From: Cycas panzhihuaensis
Lineage: Eukaryota > Cycadophyta
Length of the DNA: 64,000 nt
Reading direction: 5' to 3'
NCBI GenBank assembly: GCA_023213395.1
Contig: CM041465.1
Coordinates: forward strand, 174,289,741-174,353,740
Below the pieces are notes generated by a model, which saw nothing but the letters and a program-made list of their open reading frames with translations, was not told where the DNA came from and did no database searches. Made by a program: the position numbers and the translations under genes. Below are positions 22,060-33,231 of this stretch, in pieces. Position 1 is the first letter of the stretch; each line of letters opens with the position of its first letter.

Positions 22060-22252
22060 TGAAAAACTATTCACAGTTTATTGCTGTCAAAAAGATACTT
22101 GTATTATGATCTCTGCCACTCATTTATATTGTACATATGAGAGACAGTTACAAATTGGTTTATCAACCACCTAAATACTGACAAATGACTTTATGCCACG
22201 TGGCATAATAAAAAGAGTCTAAGCTACTTAAGATAAAACATTACTTTTTACA
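22060..22252 (-). repeat. 5' LTR of element D
   Basis: 193 bp, pair of 17085-17273. Confidence 0.95.
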
Positions 22253-22257
22253 GAAGA

Positions 22258-22351
22258 CACAAAAGGAGGATGACAAGGAAGCGACCAAAGACTTGAATCA
22301 TGACGACCAATGACAACCAAGCCGATGATCAATGACTAGTAACCAACATTC
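22258..22351 (+). repeat. F 5' LTR, second piece (between D and E)
   Basis: 94 bp matching 32777-32872 of the 3' LTR (ggatgacaaggaag... against ggatgaaaggaag...). It ends in CATTC, the target site of E. Confidence 0.75.
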
Positions 22352-22567
22352 TATAGAAAAACAGAGCATAACTTAAATAGAGAAGAAAAGAGTACTTGAT
22401 ATTATTGAGATTCAATCTCCTTAAGTATACGTCAATGATGTGATGGTTACAACTTCTAATGTAACCGATCACTCTCAGACTACCAAGTGTCATGATCTTA
22501 TGAGTACATTAAGGGTGGTCCTAACATGACCCCCTTTCTTTTCTAGATAAAACATTATATATCAACA
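22352..22567 (-). repeat. 3' LTR of element E
   Basis: 216 bp; inner side flanked by the PPT ccccctcttaat (22568-22579, read as attaagaggggg on the minus strand). Confidence 0.95.
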
Positions 22568-22574
22568 CCCCCTC

Positions 22575-23368
22575 TTAATGTTTTATCTCTAATAGTCCTA
22601 TTTTGTCTCTTAAATATTTGAGCCTTTCTCTCCCAAGAGGCTTTGTCAGGAGATCTGCAACTTGCTTAGATGTGGGGCAATATTCCAAGTCTATCTCTTT
22701 ATTCTGTACTTTTTCTCTTATGAAATGATGATGGACTTCAATATGTTTTGTTCTTGCATGTAGAATTGGATTTTTGGTCAGCTTGATGGCACTTTGGTTG
22801 TCACATTTCAGGGAAGTTGCTCCTTTTCTTTGTTGATCCAAGTCAAGCAAAGTTGTCTTAACCAGAATGACTTCACGGGTTGCTAATGTAGGCTTTATAT
22901 TCTCGCTCAGAGGAGAGAGCTCAGTAGCTTGTTTCTTACTACACCATGAGATTGCTTTGAGGCTCTTAAGAAGAAAGCAGTATCCACTTGTGGATTTCCT
23001 TTGTTCTTTGTCACCAAATGTCAGTCGTAGTACCCTGATATTTCCACTGGGTACCCCTTTAAGTATACTAACTTGAGATCTGTTGTTCCTTTGAGATATC
23101 TTAAAACTCTTTTTGCGGCTTGCCAATGTTTCAACTTTGGATTCTGCATATATCTGGATATTAGTCCCACTGAGTAGGATATGTTGGGCTTGGTGGCTGT
23201 CAAATAAATCAGACTTCCAATCATTTGTTTGTACAGGGTAATATCTGCATCCTTTTCCATACTATCTGTTGTTAAGTCACAATTTGTTTCCATGGGTGTT
23301 GTGCATGGATTGCAATTCTCCATCTGAAATCGAACAAGCAGATTTTTGATGTAGTTACTTTGGGACAA
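22575..23368 (-). pseudogene. Copia RNase H and RT C-part of element E
   Basis: 23021-23368 reads QSNYIKNLLVRFQMENCNPC, GSLIYLTATKPNISYSVGL and RVLRYLKGTTDLKLVY. The RNase H frame 22575-23126 has KSTSGYCFLLKS, SWCSKKQATE, KCDNQSAIKLT and ARTKHIEVHHHFIREKV. The DSDWAGD segment with the first active-site aspartate is lost in a frameshifted gap around 23020-23040, and the T-E-A-E-Y block is damaged. Tail ends at PLGRERLKYLRDKIG. Confidence 0.88.
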
Positions 23369-24540
23369 GGTTATGTAGTTTTGATGTTGACCTATCTCAT
23401 CCCAAGTAGTAATTTAGTGGACCCAAGTCTCGTCATTTCAAATTCTGTGAAGTTGACCTTTGATCCACTTAATTCCTTCTTCATCATTTCCAGTAAGAAG
23501 CATATCATCTACATAGACAACAATTATTGTTATCTTGTTGTTTGTTTTTCTTATGTAGAGACTGGAGTTGGAGTTACACCGAATGAACTTATTTTCTTCA
23601 AGAAAATGATCTAATTTTGCATACCAGGTGCGTGGAGCTTGTTTTAGACCATACAAAGCCTTTTTTAATCTGCAGACCAGATTCTCCTGTCCTTGTTCAG
23701 CATATCCTTCTGGTTGTTGCATATAGACTTCTTCTTCTAGCTCACCGTTTAAGAAGGCGCTTTTTACATCTAGCTGGGAGATTTTCTAACCTTGTGCTGC
23801 AGCCAAAGCTATTATTGTCCTTACTGTGTTCATCTTTGCTACTGGAGAAAAGGTCTCATCAAAATTTACACCTGCTGTTTGAGTGTACCCTTTCGCGACT
23901 AACCTTGCCTTGTATTTTTCTATTTTGCCATCTACTCCTTTCTTTGTTTTGTAAACCCATTTGCAGTTCTGATGGATTTATTAGCGGTGTAGTTCTACTA
24001 GTTTCCATGTTTGATTCTTCTTGATTGAATTCATTTCATTATCCATTGCCGCTCTCCATTCTTGATGATCTTTTGCTTCTTGAAAATTTTGTGGTTCGAC
24101 TTTGCTTAGAAGAGCTCTTGACCTTTGTCCCCGAGTTTTTACATTCTATTACATTTCCTTCTTCAACTGTTTTGATATACCATTTTGGCAACTTTTTCTG
24201 TTTTCGTGGATCTTCTTTTTCAATGGTGTCTTCTGATACTTGACTGGTTGATGATGGACCGACTTGTCCTTCTTTGGAAGTGATTTCTGAATCATTTCCT
24301 TCTTCAGTTTCTTGATCTTCTGAGGTAATTTCTAACTTATTTTCTGGCTCATCTTCTTGCATTTCTTGGAGTCTGGCAGCTTCCTGTTCATTTTCCTTTT
24401 CATTTTCTATTACTTTAATTTGTGAAGATTCAATAGAGTTTTCTTCGTTAAAAATGAAATCTCTGCTTACATAGATTTTGTTTGTTTTTGGATCTATGCA
24501 TTTATATGCCTTTGAATTTTTCGTAGCCTATTAAGACACA
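23369..24540 (-). pseudogene. Copia reverse transcriptase of element E
   Basis: The best piece 23438-23722 reads QQPEGYAEQGQENLVCRLKK, YGLKQAPRTWYAKLD and YVDDMLLTGNDEEG, so the catalytic YVDD is kept. Upstream to about 24060 further RT sequence in broken frames ([17 protein letters not shown]) precedes an acidic Glu-rich linker (24039-24362, RKQKKLPKWYIKTVEE). The upper end has the integrase tail. Strong similarity to D. Confidence 0.88.
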
Positions 24541-25140
24541 TTCTATGTTTTTGCATCCAATTTGGACCTTCTTTTATCGAGAATATGCACAAATGCTTGA
24601 CTACCAAACACTTTAAGGAGACTTACATCGGGTTTTTGTCTGTCAAGCTTCTTCCGAGTGACATCCTTCAATGCTTTTGTTGGACTTGCTTATTAGGTAG
24701 CATGCTATGCTAACCGCATACTTAATATGTCTTAGATATTTTAGTTCCATACATCATGCTTGAGCCATTTCCATCGAGTTCTATTATTTCTTTTAGCCAC
24801 TCCATTCGATCGAGGGTGTAAGGAGTTGTAACTGCTCACGAATTCCTCGATCCTTGCAATAATTTAGAAACTCCTTTGATATATATTCCCTCCTCCATCG
24901 ATCGATGCATTTGATTTTCGTTCTGATTCTAGCTCATACGCTTTAAATTCTTTAAATGTTTCAAAACTTGACTTATTATGTAAGAAATATACCCACACTT
25001 TCCGAGTGAAGTCATCAATGAAAGTTAAGTATCTGCATCCATTAATTGTCAGAGGTGTAATTGGACCACAGGTATCTGTGTATCAATTCTAATTTAGACC
25101 GAGCTCTCAAGTACTTTATTTAAAAGGAAGTCATCTTTGT
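24541..25140 (-). pseudogene. Copia integrase core of element E, heavily decayed
   Basis: Fragments of the integrase core are visible in shifting frames (TPYTLDRMEWLK-like stretch near 24800; VYFLHNKSSFETFKEF near 24970; ITPLTINGCRYLTFI near 25040). Many small indels prevent a continuous reading. Confidence 0.65.
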
Positions 25141-25690
25141 TTAGAGTTGACAACCTTTACAAACAAATGTATCTAATGAAATATTAGGTAGGCCATTTAC
25201 CATTCCTAATTTTTTCATTTGTTTAAGTGTATCAATTGAAAGATGCCCATACCTCAAATGCCATGCTTTATTATTAGATTTAGAAGCAGTACAAGCTTTT
25301 TCTTCCGGGTAAGGAAGTACAGGATCTGACAGGAGTTTGTAAAGATCATTACATCTGACTCCTTTTCCAACAATTTTTCCATCTTTCTTCATATCTAGAA
25401 TGTGGCAGTTCCCTTCTTCATCAAAAATGGTTCTGAAACCCTTTTTGCTCAATTGAGAGACAGAGAGGAGATTCATTTTTAGATCTGGTACAAACAAAAC
25501 ATTTCCAATTCTTTTTCATTTCCATCCAAATTCTTGAAATAGTTCCAATCCCTTTTATATTAAGGGAATACTTGTCACCAGTTCTCTTGATTTGTCCATA
25601 TTGTAGGGATTCATGGTTTGAAACCATTCTTCCCGACTTGTCATATGTTTGGAGGCTCCTGAATCTATGTACCATATGTCTTTGTCTTTC
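25141..25690 (-). pseudogene. Copia protease and integrase zinc region of element E
   Basis: 25141-25497 reads LFVPDLKMNLLSVSQLSKKG, NDLYKLLSDP and WHLRYGHLSIDTLKQMKK, ending CKGCQL (integrase HHCC zinc motif, then a stop). Just upstream, at about 25620-25690, the protease active site WYIDSGASKHMT is visible across a frame change. Matches the equivalent part of D. Confidence 0.85.
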
Positions 25691-26657
25691 ATCTAGGTAA
25701 CCAATCTTTGTGATGAATCCGTCTCTTCTTCTTCCTCTTCCTCTTTGTCCTTTTCTTTGCTGTAACCTCCAATAGGCCGCTTTCCTTTCTGAATTTCACT
25801 TCGTCTTTGTGGGCACTGATATGGATAGTGTCCACTTTGTCTGCAGTAGCAGCATATGTCAAAGATTCTACAACTGTTGGCGAAATGTCCGGTTCTTCCA
25901 CAGTTGTAGCAGACTCTGTTTTCTCTGCCGCGTCCTCATCCTCGTCCTCTGGAACTTTGCCAGCGTCCTCGCCCCCGGAAGTCTAATGTTCTGCTTGGCC
26001 CTCAAAATTGTTGTCTTCCTCTTGGCCCGAGATTCAGTCTGGACGCAAATGCATCCTCCAATTCTGTCGTGTTTTCATATCTTTACATTTCTCTGTTCTT
26101 GTCTTAATAATAAACCTGTCAATTCATCAAGAGTTAATTTGTCTAACCTATCACTGTCTGTGATAGTGTTGACAATTGTGTCAAATGACTTTGGCAGTCT
26201 TCTTTATTACAATTTCCACAAGGTCTTGTTCAAATTAGGCCACCAAGACTCAAGAGATTATTTCTCACGATGATTTTATGCATAAATTCTTCTACCTCTT
26301 CATTTTCTCTCATGTGAAGCTTGTACAACTCTTCTTTGAGTGCAATTATTCTTGCCTTATTCTTTGTCCATATAAATTTTCCAAGCATTTCCAGATTTCA
26401 GATGCTTGATTCAATTTTTTGACATAAACGAGGACAGAATCAGAAATGGACATTTTTAATGTGAGACTGGCCATATTATTTCTTTCAATCCAATTTCCTA
26501 GCTTGTCATCGCCAACTGGAGGACGTTTTTCTGTCCCTTCAGCAATTTCCCAGGGATTTTTCACCCTCAAAATTGTTTCTATTTTAATTTTCCATACATG
26601 ATAATTTGAACCAATTAATTTTTCTGGCTCAGGTGGAGAGATGAGGGAGGAAGACAT
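25691..26657 (-). pseudogene. Copia gag of element E
   Basis: The start codon ends at 26657 (MSSSLISPPEPEKLIGSNYH). N-terminal gag continues VWKIKIETILRVKNPWEIAEG. Frame slips follow near 26346, 26200 and 26080. The two zinc knuckles are at about 25830-25920 (CYNCGRTGHFANSC and CCYCRQSGHYPYQC), after an Arg/Gly-rich stretch. A Glu-rich segment leads to the protease. Confidence 0.87.
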
Positions 26658-27312
26658 TATTTTTCAAGTCAAAGGACAGGATTTGAAGTCTGTCCGTACG
26701 GAACCCTAGGTGTACGGGCAAAACACAAATGTACCTTAAATCAAAGGTCTTTCAGTCGCCTTTCCAGAACTGAAGACGGTTTTTCAAAAAAATTACTCAG
26801 AAAAAAGAAATCTGGCTCAGAATGAAAATCGGCGGCTAGGGCAGAAAATCGTATTTGAAGAAAATACTGTGAAAAAACTGAAAAAATGTCTTCGAATCTG
26901 ACTGGAATCTTTATGTACTGTCACTAAGAAGGATTTAGGACAGAAAATACCCGATACTAAGAGCAGATCGATGAGATTTTTGAGATATTCTCCTCAATCC
27001 CACGCGGACTGGTTCAAGGGCTTTTTGGCCTGCAAAACGGCTTCAAATCGCTCGACTCCAGTAGAAAAAAGTCTTCAGCATGCCTTGATCTAGGTCTCCA
27101 CCAAGTTTCGCTCCAATTTGACACTTTGAAAATTTTTAGGTAATAAAATGCGTGTCCAGACAAGACCGTGCAGTTCCGCATACGAGGATAGTAATGATCT
27201 TTGGCGGTACAAAAACCCCAACCGCCTTGTGCGCCTTACACCTTTGGTCGAGTTTTCTTTGCGTAAGAAATAGTCTCCAGATGATCAGTTAGACTGACCT
27301 GCTCTGATACCA
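26658..27312 (-). other. Leader and primer binding site of element E
   Basis: Untranslated leader with no coding signal. PBS at 27301-27312 reads TGGTATCAGAGC on the minus strand and abuts the LTR. Confidence 0.8.
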
Positions 27313-27528
27313 TGTAGAAAAACAGAGCATAACTTAAACAGAGAAGAAAAGAGTACTTGATATTATTGAGATTCAATCTCCTTAAGTGTACATCAATGAT
27401 GTGATGGTTACAACTTCTAATGTAACCGATCACTCTCAGACTGCCAAGTGTCATGATCTTATGAGTACATTAAGGGTGGTCCTAACATGACCCCCTTTCT
27501 TTTCTAGATAAAACATTATATCTCAACA
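27313..27528 (-). repeat. 5' LTR of element E
   Basis: 216 bp, minus strand TGTTGAGATA to TTTTTCTACA, pair of 22352-22567. Confidence 0.95.
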
Positions 27529-27533
27529 CATTC

Positions 27534-27895
27534 AACGACGTGAAGTCGATAACCCATGACCCAACAATTATACTAGTAGATGAAGTGTCACATAGTATAA
27601 CTAAAATTGTAATGGCAATGAATTGAGAAATAGTTCTTTGAGTTAGTTGCTAAACTGTTAATAAAAAGGAAGAGAACAAGAAGGATGGATCAAACCTTGA
27701 GTTTATAGAGGTGGGAACTAGGCTATCCAAACCCCTGGAAGTGTAAAATTAGGCCTTAGCTTAGTTTTTATGAAGTGAGGATTATTTTCACAACCCATGG
27801 TTGTAAACAAGTTAAATCTCCTATAATAAAATGAACTTTATTCCATTTCTTGCATTGTCTCTTATCACATCCAAAATCATATCAGAGCCATGCCT
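27534..27895 (+). repeat. F 5' LTR, third piece, and primer site region
   Basis: Matches 32873-33231 (e.g. gttgctaaactgttaataaaa, cttgagttta, ccaacccct, gtaaacaagtta). Its end is followed by tatcagagcc at 27880 and by a perfect TGGTATCAGAG at 27910-27920. Either could be the primer site, so the exact LTR end is open. Confidence 0.75.
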
Positions 27896-28279
27896 TATAT
27901 TAGAATTATTGGTATCAGAGTGATATGAACCTCATAAGAGTTGTTGGACAATATATTTGAATAGTTTGGACTTGAGTGAAGTATAATAAGGACAGGCAAG
28001 CACCTTTGAATCCACCTCTACTAAGAGGAAGATTTCAAAGAACCAAAAGTAAAGGAGCATAGGAAATGTTGATAAATGAAGAAATTTCCTCAAGCCCAAG
28101 TTTTGTAGAAGCAGGAATGGAGGATGTTTAGGAGGAATTAGATAATTTCTGAGGAGAAATAAGGGGCCAAATGTGTCAAATGATGTGAATGTTGTGGAAA
28201 TTGAAGGCAAAGCCTTTGTTGATAGTGTAGTTGAGTGCAAGCCTTAACATACTTGACTTGCTTAGTATAGCCATGACCT

Positions 28280-29000
28280 AAATGATGGAAACAAAGATGG
28301 AGATATTTGTATATGATGGTAGGAGAGATGTAGAAATAATTAACAATTAACTAAGACAATTAGAAGTCTATATTCTTATTAAAATTATATGGAGCAACGA
28401 AAGGCAACTTTTGCCACATTAAGATGACGTGACATGCACTACTACGGTGGGAGAACCTAGTACAAAGACAGAAGTAGTAAGCAAATTTCCCCAGGGCACA
28501 TCCTACCCCATAGACCATCTTAGAAATGTATAGTTGCAATAATAGTATATGAGACAAAGCTTGGGACAAAGTGTATAGTCCTATTTTGAAGAATTCTAGC
28601 AACAAACTATCAAATTGCAGACTGCTAATGATGACTAAATCTTGGTGATGAAATACATGGGAGGCTTCTACTCTCATATTCAGAAGGAATTAGAATTGTT
28701 AGAGGTTCAAAGTTATGAGGAAGCAATAAGAAAAGCTTCCCTAGTTAAAGGCAAATTAAAGGGAAGATCACTCCTCTTCTCACAAAACCTTTCAAATGGG
28801 CAAGTACATCTAAAAGAAGTTATCAAGAGAGAAGAGGATCTTGGCAAGATGAAAGGAGACCCAATACCAGCTAGAGACCATTTGAAGGAAGGAAAGAGAG
28901 CTTCCATGGAAATTGCAAGAGGCTCGGGTATATCGATGCAAATTATTGGAGGCTACATCTTGAAAAGAGGCCAAAGGAGACCTTGAAGGGTCAAGTAGAA
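28280..29000 (+). pseudogene. Ty3/gypsy gag of element F
   Basis: Plus strand, decayed. It reads YDGRRDVEIINN, stop, LRQLEVYI, then CHALLRWENLVQRQ (Retrotrans_gag core). The open piece 28642-28986 holds KYMGGFYSHIQKELELLEVQ, SYEEAIRKASLVKGKL. In another frame near 28907-28990 a degraded zinc knuckle NCKRLGYIDANYWRLH is seen (the family has CX2CX4HX4C). This fixes F as gypsy, plus-strand. Confidence 0.75.
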
Positions 29001-29099
29001 AAAGAAGAGTTGTTTAGAACATAGAATCGGGGGACAAAGAGTGAATCTTGTTGGTTGACTATTCAAAAGAGAGACTTTTTAGAGTAAAGATGAGTCAAC

Positions 29100-29460
29100 T
29101 AGAAATTGGCTGGTGCACTTTTCGATCCAAGGAGTTGGGAGAACTTTACTTTTGTGGCAATTGTTAAGGAATTTGGTTTGTCAACCAAACCATACCCCAA
29201 GCCATATACATTGGGATGGCTCAAAAAAGGAGCAAAAGAGAAAATTATGCGATAATGTCAACTCAAAATTTCCATTGCAAATAAATATGTTGATGAGGTT
29301 AATTGTGGTGTAGTTCCATTGGATGTATGTGGAATTGTTCTCAACAATCCATACCTTTGGGACAAACACGGTATATACCAAAGCAGGCTAAACCAATATA
29401 TGCTTGTAAAGGATGGGCAACCTTTTGTGGGAAGGAAATAGGTTATGTTGGAGAACAAGA
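29100..29460 (+). pseudogene. Ty3/gypsy protease of element F
   Basis: Reads ALFDPRSWENFTFVAIVKEF, then KPYPKPYTLGWLKKGAKEKI, a TAA, and NKYVDEVNCGVVPLDVCGIV followed by NPYLWDKHGIY. This matches plant gypsy proteases, whose active site is D-S/T-G-S; here it reads D-P-R-S, inactive. The frame differs from the nearest open ATG frame. After 29460 coding similarity to gypsy pol ends abruptly. Confidence 0.72.
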
Positions 29461-29692
29461 GGTAAAATTGTCATGATAGTCATATAATGGGCATTGTTGT
29501 TAAATGCAAGGTGCGTGGTAGGAGAAATTGTGAAATGGGGCTTGATTCATATGAATTATATACATGAATCACATAGGAGATATGCATAGTGAATGAAGGG
29601 CAAGGTGAGGGCTGTAAGTGGCCAAAAAAATGAACCAAGGGCATTTGGAGAAGAGGAGTAGGGTATGAAGGTTGAAGTATGAGAGAAGTAGA

Positions 29693-30812
29693 CTAGATAT
29701 GTATTAAACTAGACAGATATGTAGATAGATTTGTAGGTAATGGAGGATAAGTGTCATGGGAATTATAGAAAAATTGATGGAATGAATAGGGGATAAGGGT
29801 TAGACATTCTTTGTGAGAAAGGGGTCTTGATAAGTGTTCTAGGACAAGTGTTGAATTGTATGAAGGAATTGATGGGGGAAAAGAATGTTGTTTGTAAGCA
29901 TGTTTAGGAGGTGGAGATGGACAGGTCAAGGATTTATAAGCGAGGAGAGCATCTTTTGAAGTAGGAGATAAAACTTGATGAAGGGAGAGTGGCATGTACA
30001 AGGAAAAATGAGGTCTATGAAGAAAAGGAATTAATGAGCAACTTGTATTGATAAAAGATGGGTGGATATGCAATAGGTAATGAAGTGTAAGCATGATGGG
30101 ATGTCTTGGGGCTAAGCACATCTGAAGGGTTTGTAGGGAAATAAGGAAGGAGGGGATGTTTTATATGAGGACGAGAGATAATGATAATGAAAATCATGTA
30201 CTTTTTCCTTTGATAATTTCATAGGGAATGAGACATGATGCGTAAGGGGTGATATATGGGAGTCATTAAGAGCAATTGGGATCTCGCCTACTAAGAATTG
30301 AGAATAGAAGGCATTAGGGTACAACTCAACTGGAAGCTTTTCTTGAGTGTAGGGTGTGGGCATTTCTATTGCTATGGAATGTGGGAATTCAATTAAGCTG
30401 CCAAATGGAATGGACAATTGCAAAACAGGATTTGACTTCACAACAATTACGTCATTGGCGTTGGTGTCTTGCTCCAATTTTACTGCTGGTTCTTCATTTT
30501 GCTTGAATATTAACTCCTCTTTGTTTAGTCCAAGTTCACCAATCTATCTTTGATTTGATTATCAATGAACTCTTCATTTTCAGTATCCTACATCTGTGTA
30601 AGTTGCATTTCTTGTTGAGATGTGCGCTCCTCCTTTGTTGGAATTTCCTTCTTTCTATCAGGTGCTATATTTTTAAGCTTTCTTTTGTTGTGCAAATGCA
30701 TAGATTGTAGGTAATTAAAACATGCTCGAAATCACTCCTAAAACGTCAAATTTCTATAGTTATCTAGATACTTTTGAAGTGCTTTGTTAGGCCGCATTGT
30801 AGATGTTGCCAT
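29693..30812 (-). pseudogene. Unassigned protein frame of element H, paralogous to that of G
   Basis: Minus-strand frames: the possible start MATSTMRPNKALQKYLDNYR ends at 30812; then Lys/Glu/Gln-rich sequence; then the open piece 30112-30477, whose pattern SNPVLQLSIPFGSLI, FLVGEIPIAL and SSYKTSPP matches SNLVLHMHISFGNII, FFVGQIPIPV and TAYKTSFD in G (46987-47439). A Pro/His/Ser-rich open piece follows (29693-30121). Frame changes occur between pieces. Lying on the sense strand of an LTR element, it may be a divergent gag or an accessory protein. I know no named family for it. Confidence 0.5.
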
Positions 30813-32010
30813 CTTGCATGCGGGGCTTCAAAATGAAGTATCAACTTCAAACTGATATTATTTTAGCAAATTAGCTCCAAATTTCATAATCCAATAGTCC
30901 AAAATGATGGCATCAGGATTCCCCCGGATCACAAGTTATTGCTGAAAATGCATAGCTACCTCCTTATGAAAATGAAATTGAGTGAATATAGGATTTTAGC
31001 CCCTTTCACTTGTTAGGCCTTGGTTGTCTATAACCTACACATAACCAACCACTAATTTGTTGGGGACTAGTGGATTTCAAATGGAACTCTGATCCAGTTT
31101 AATCAAACAAAAACATTGTTAAAAAAAAATGGTAAGATTAAAATTAATACTCTATTTCACATGTGGTCAACACGTGCTTGTACTATGGTCAAAGGGATAC
31201 TGTGATGATCGATGGGCGAATAGATCATTGAAATTACCATGGATCGATCACTTGGGCATTGACATAGTGTCATGTAGTGGCAAATTGCTTGGCGGAAGAT
31301 TTCTTCATAGGGAAATATTTGGCGGGTGATGTCTATGGGTGAGGAACAATATGCAATGATGGTAGGTGACGAGCAAGATGCTCATGGAAGGGTGCAACAA
31401 GCAATCATCCATGCTAACACAGATAGACCCAAATGACATAGGAGGAGTTGGCGAGTTCACACAGAAATTGTGATCTTCAACATAGATAGCAACATGTCAA
31501 TCAATGAATAAAGGGCACCACGAAAGCTTGGCGACTGGGATTCATGAAGCCAACATAGAGGCGAATCATGCACATTTGATGGAACAGTCAAATGATCACA
31601 GATGAACTTAGGCAAGCGAGTTTCCAACAGAGGCACATAGTCTACAATAGAGCTCATAGTCTTCAATACAGAGCAACTTTACGTAGTCGAGCACAAGCGA
31701 CCGAAGGAGATCATCCATGGGTGTGGTAGAAGAGCTGCAACATATGCACAGAAATTCAATGGCAATGAAACATGACAGTGCTTCACCACGGATGGGCAGA
31801 AGCCATGCAACAACACATAGGTGAAGACACATTCCTCACACAGGTAGGGCAAGCTCAGACAGATTTAGTGAACAACACAGGTGGCTTCTCACAACACAAC
31901 TGAGAACAGCTGCTATTCACGTATTCTTCAAGGGGGAAGCTATCAGCATCATGAACCTTCTTCCTTCACCTGTAAACAATCCAACACAATAGCGACAAGG
32001 CATGAACATG
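30813..32010 (-). other. Leader of element H
   Basis: About 1.2 kb between the H primer site and its reading frame, without coding signal. The same gap size is seen in other long-leader elements here. Confidence 0.45.
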
Positions 32011-32640
32011 GCTCTGATACCGATTGTGACAAGCCCAACAACAACAAATCAATATTTAGATAATTCAATTTTAATATCAAATGAATATCAAAGAATATCT
32101 TAGATACAACAGATAATTAGAGATTGAATAGAGGCAAAATGCCCAAGGCACAAAAGTGCCAAATGGAATTACTCCATAATGAAAGAATAATAATAATGAT
32201 GATGAATGAGTATTGCCCCCTTATTTATAGCGACATGGTGGACATTATCTCTCTTAAAAAAATTGACTTCCTATTTTCTCTCAAAATAGCTTTGTGATAG
32301 TGACCAAGTATGGCTTCACCAACCACATGAGTGCTTCACTAAGGAGCGCTAAAAGATATGACCCATAAGATATGGTCCCTTCAAAATAATAGAACAAGTT
32401 GGAAATAATACCTTTAAGCTCGATCTACCACCTTATATGGGAATATATCCTGTCGTTAATGTGAATAGCTTTAAACTGTTTGAGCCTTCAATGTTGGAGA
32501 AAGACAAAGATGAGGTAATCCTACCATAACTAGGAATTCATTCTTGAAGACACGCTAATCCTACAAGTCGACAACACCCTTTAAACAAAGGAAAGAATGA
32601 TGCAATAAGGGTGATTGGAACTCTTCAAGATTAGCAAGAA
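32011..32640 (-). mobile_element. Element H: primer site and LTR (single, right side)
   Basis: At 32011-32021 the minus strand reads GGTATCAGAGC, followed outward at about 32025 by an LTR end (TTGTCACA on the minus strand). A TATA-like signal (ctataaataagg, minus) lies near 32220. The LTR seems to extend to roughly 32640, edge uncertain. No second LTR was found to the left, so H is probably truncated. Confidence 0.55.
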
Positions 32641-32736
32641 AGGCCAACTACCCTAGTTTGGAAAACGGTACACCAAGAAGCAAATAGAGAAGGAATTTCC
32701 AGAAATATACCATAGAACAATGGGGACCATCATTAC

Positions 32737-32750
32737 TATGGAGGGTAGGT
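32737..32750 (+). promoter_or_regulatory. Polypurine tract of element F
   Basis: Purine-rich atggagggtaggtt directly before the 3' LTR of F. Confidence 0.55.
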
Positions 32751-33231
32751 TTGATTTGGAATGAATCCATATGAAGACACAGAGCAGGATGAAAGGAAGT
32801 GACCAATGACATGAATCATAGTGACCGACGATAAATAGGCCAGTGACCAGGGAATAGTAACCAACATCCGGTGACATGAAGTCAACAATGCATGACTGAG
32901 CAATCATACCAGCAGATGAAGAGTGTCGCGCTATGACTGGAATTGTATTAGGCAATGAATAAAAAAACTGTTATCTGAGTGAGTTGCTAAACTGTTAATA
33001 AAATGGAAAAGGACAAGGGGGATGAGTCAGACCTTGAGTTTACGATGGAGGGAATTGGGTTATCCCAACCCCTAGAAGTGTGAAGTTGGTCTTTAGCTTG
33101 GTTTTGAGGAAGTCGGGATTGTTTTCACAACTGCAGTTGTAAACAAGTTAATCTCCTGTAATAAAAGAAACTTTGTTCAATTTCCTGTGCTGTCTCTTGT
33201 TGCGTCCAAAATCGTGATATCAGAACCATGC
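32751..33231 (+). repeat. 3' LTR of element F
   Basis: About 480 bp matching the three pieces of the 5' LTR. Oddly, the similarity also covers a primer-site-like stretch, tgatatcagaacc, at 33214-33228. Confidence 0.72.

Larger units (their letters stand above)
17085..22252 (-). mobile_element. Complete Ty1/copia element D
   Basis: 5168 bp, minus strand, LTRs 17085-17273 and 22060-22252, perfect target duplication GAAGA (17080-17084, 22253-22257), PBS and PPT in place. The coding region is near-intact: one frameshift near 19380 and three in-frame stops (about 17816, 17558, 17408). All catalytic residues I checked in protease, integrase, RT and RNase H are present. It is the best preserved element of the window and is related to E. 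Confidence 0.96.
22352..27528 (-). mobile_element. Complete Ty1/copia element E
   Basis: 5177 bp, minus strand, 216-bp LTRs at 22352-22567 and 27313-27528, target duplication CATTC (22347-22351, 27529-27533), PBS 27301-27312, PPT 22568-22579. LTRs differ at about 6 of 216 positions. Protein order gag, protease, integrase, RT, RNase H resembles D closely, but many frameshifts and small deletions break it, which is surprising for such similar LTRs. Confidence 0.95.
17059..33231 (+). mobile_element. Ty3/gypsy element F carrying nested D, E and H
   Basis: Old gypsy element whose about 480-bp LTRs are 17059-17084 plus 22258-22351 plus 27534-27895 (5', split by D and E) and 32751-33231 (3'). Once D and E are taken out the two LTR copies align from tttgatttgg to tccaaaatc and a little beyond. 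The interior keeps gag (28280-29000) and protease (29100-29460) on the plus strand, but RT, RNase H and integrase are missing. A purine tract precedes the 3' LTR. The LINE continues on both sides, so F is an insertion. LTR outer edges are uncertain by some 15 bp and I found no target duplication. Confidence 0.7.

Noticed and set aside
23617-24243. Plus-strand open frames with Leu/Ser-rich proteins
   Set aside because: Antisense shadows of the E reverse transcriptase and linker.
25809-26273. 154-codon plus-strand frame
   Set aside because: Antisense of the E gag and zinc knuckle region.
27880-27925. tRNA gene
   Set aside because: Only primer-binding-site motifs are present, no cloverleaf.
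29113-29313. 66-codon plus frame
   Set aside because: Out of frame with the gypsy protease of F, which explains the region better.
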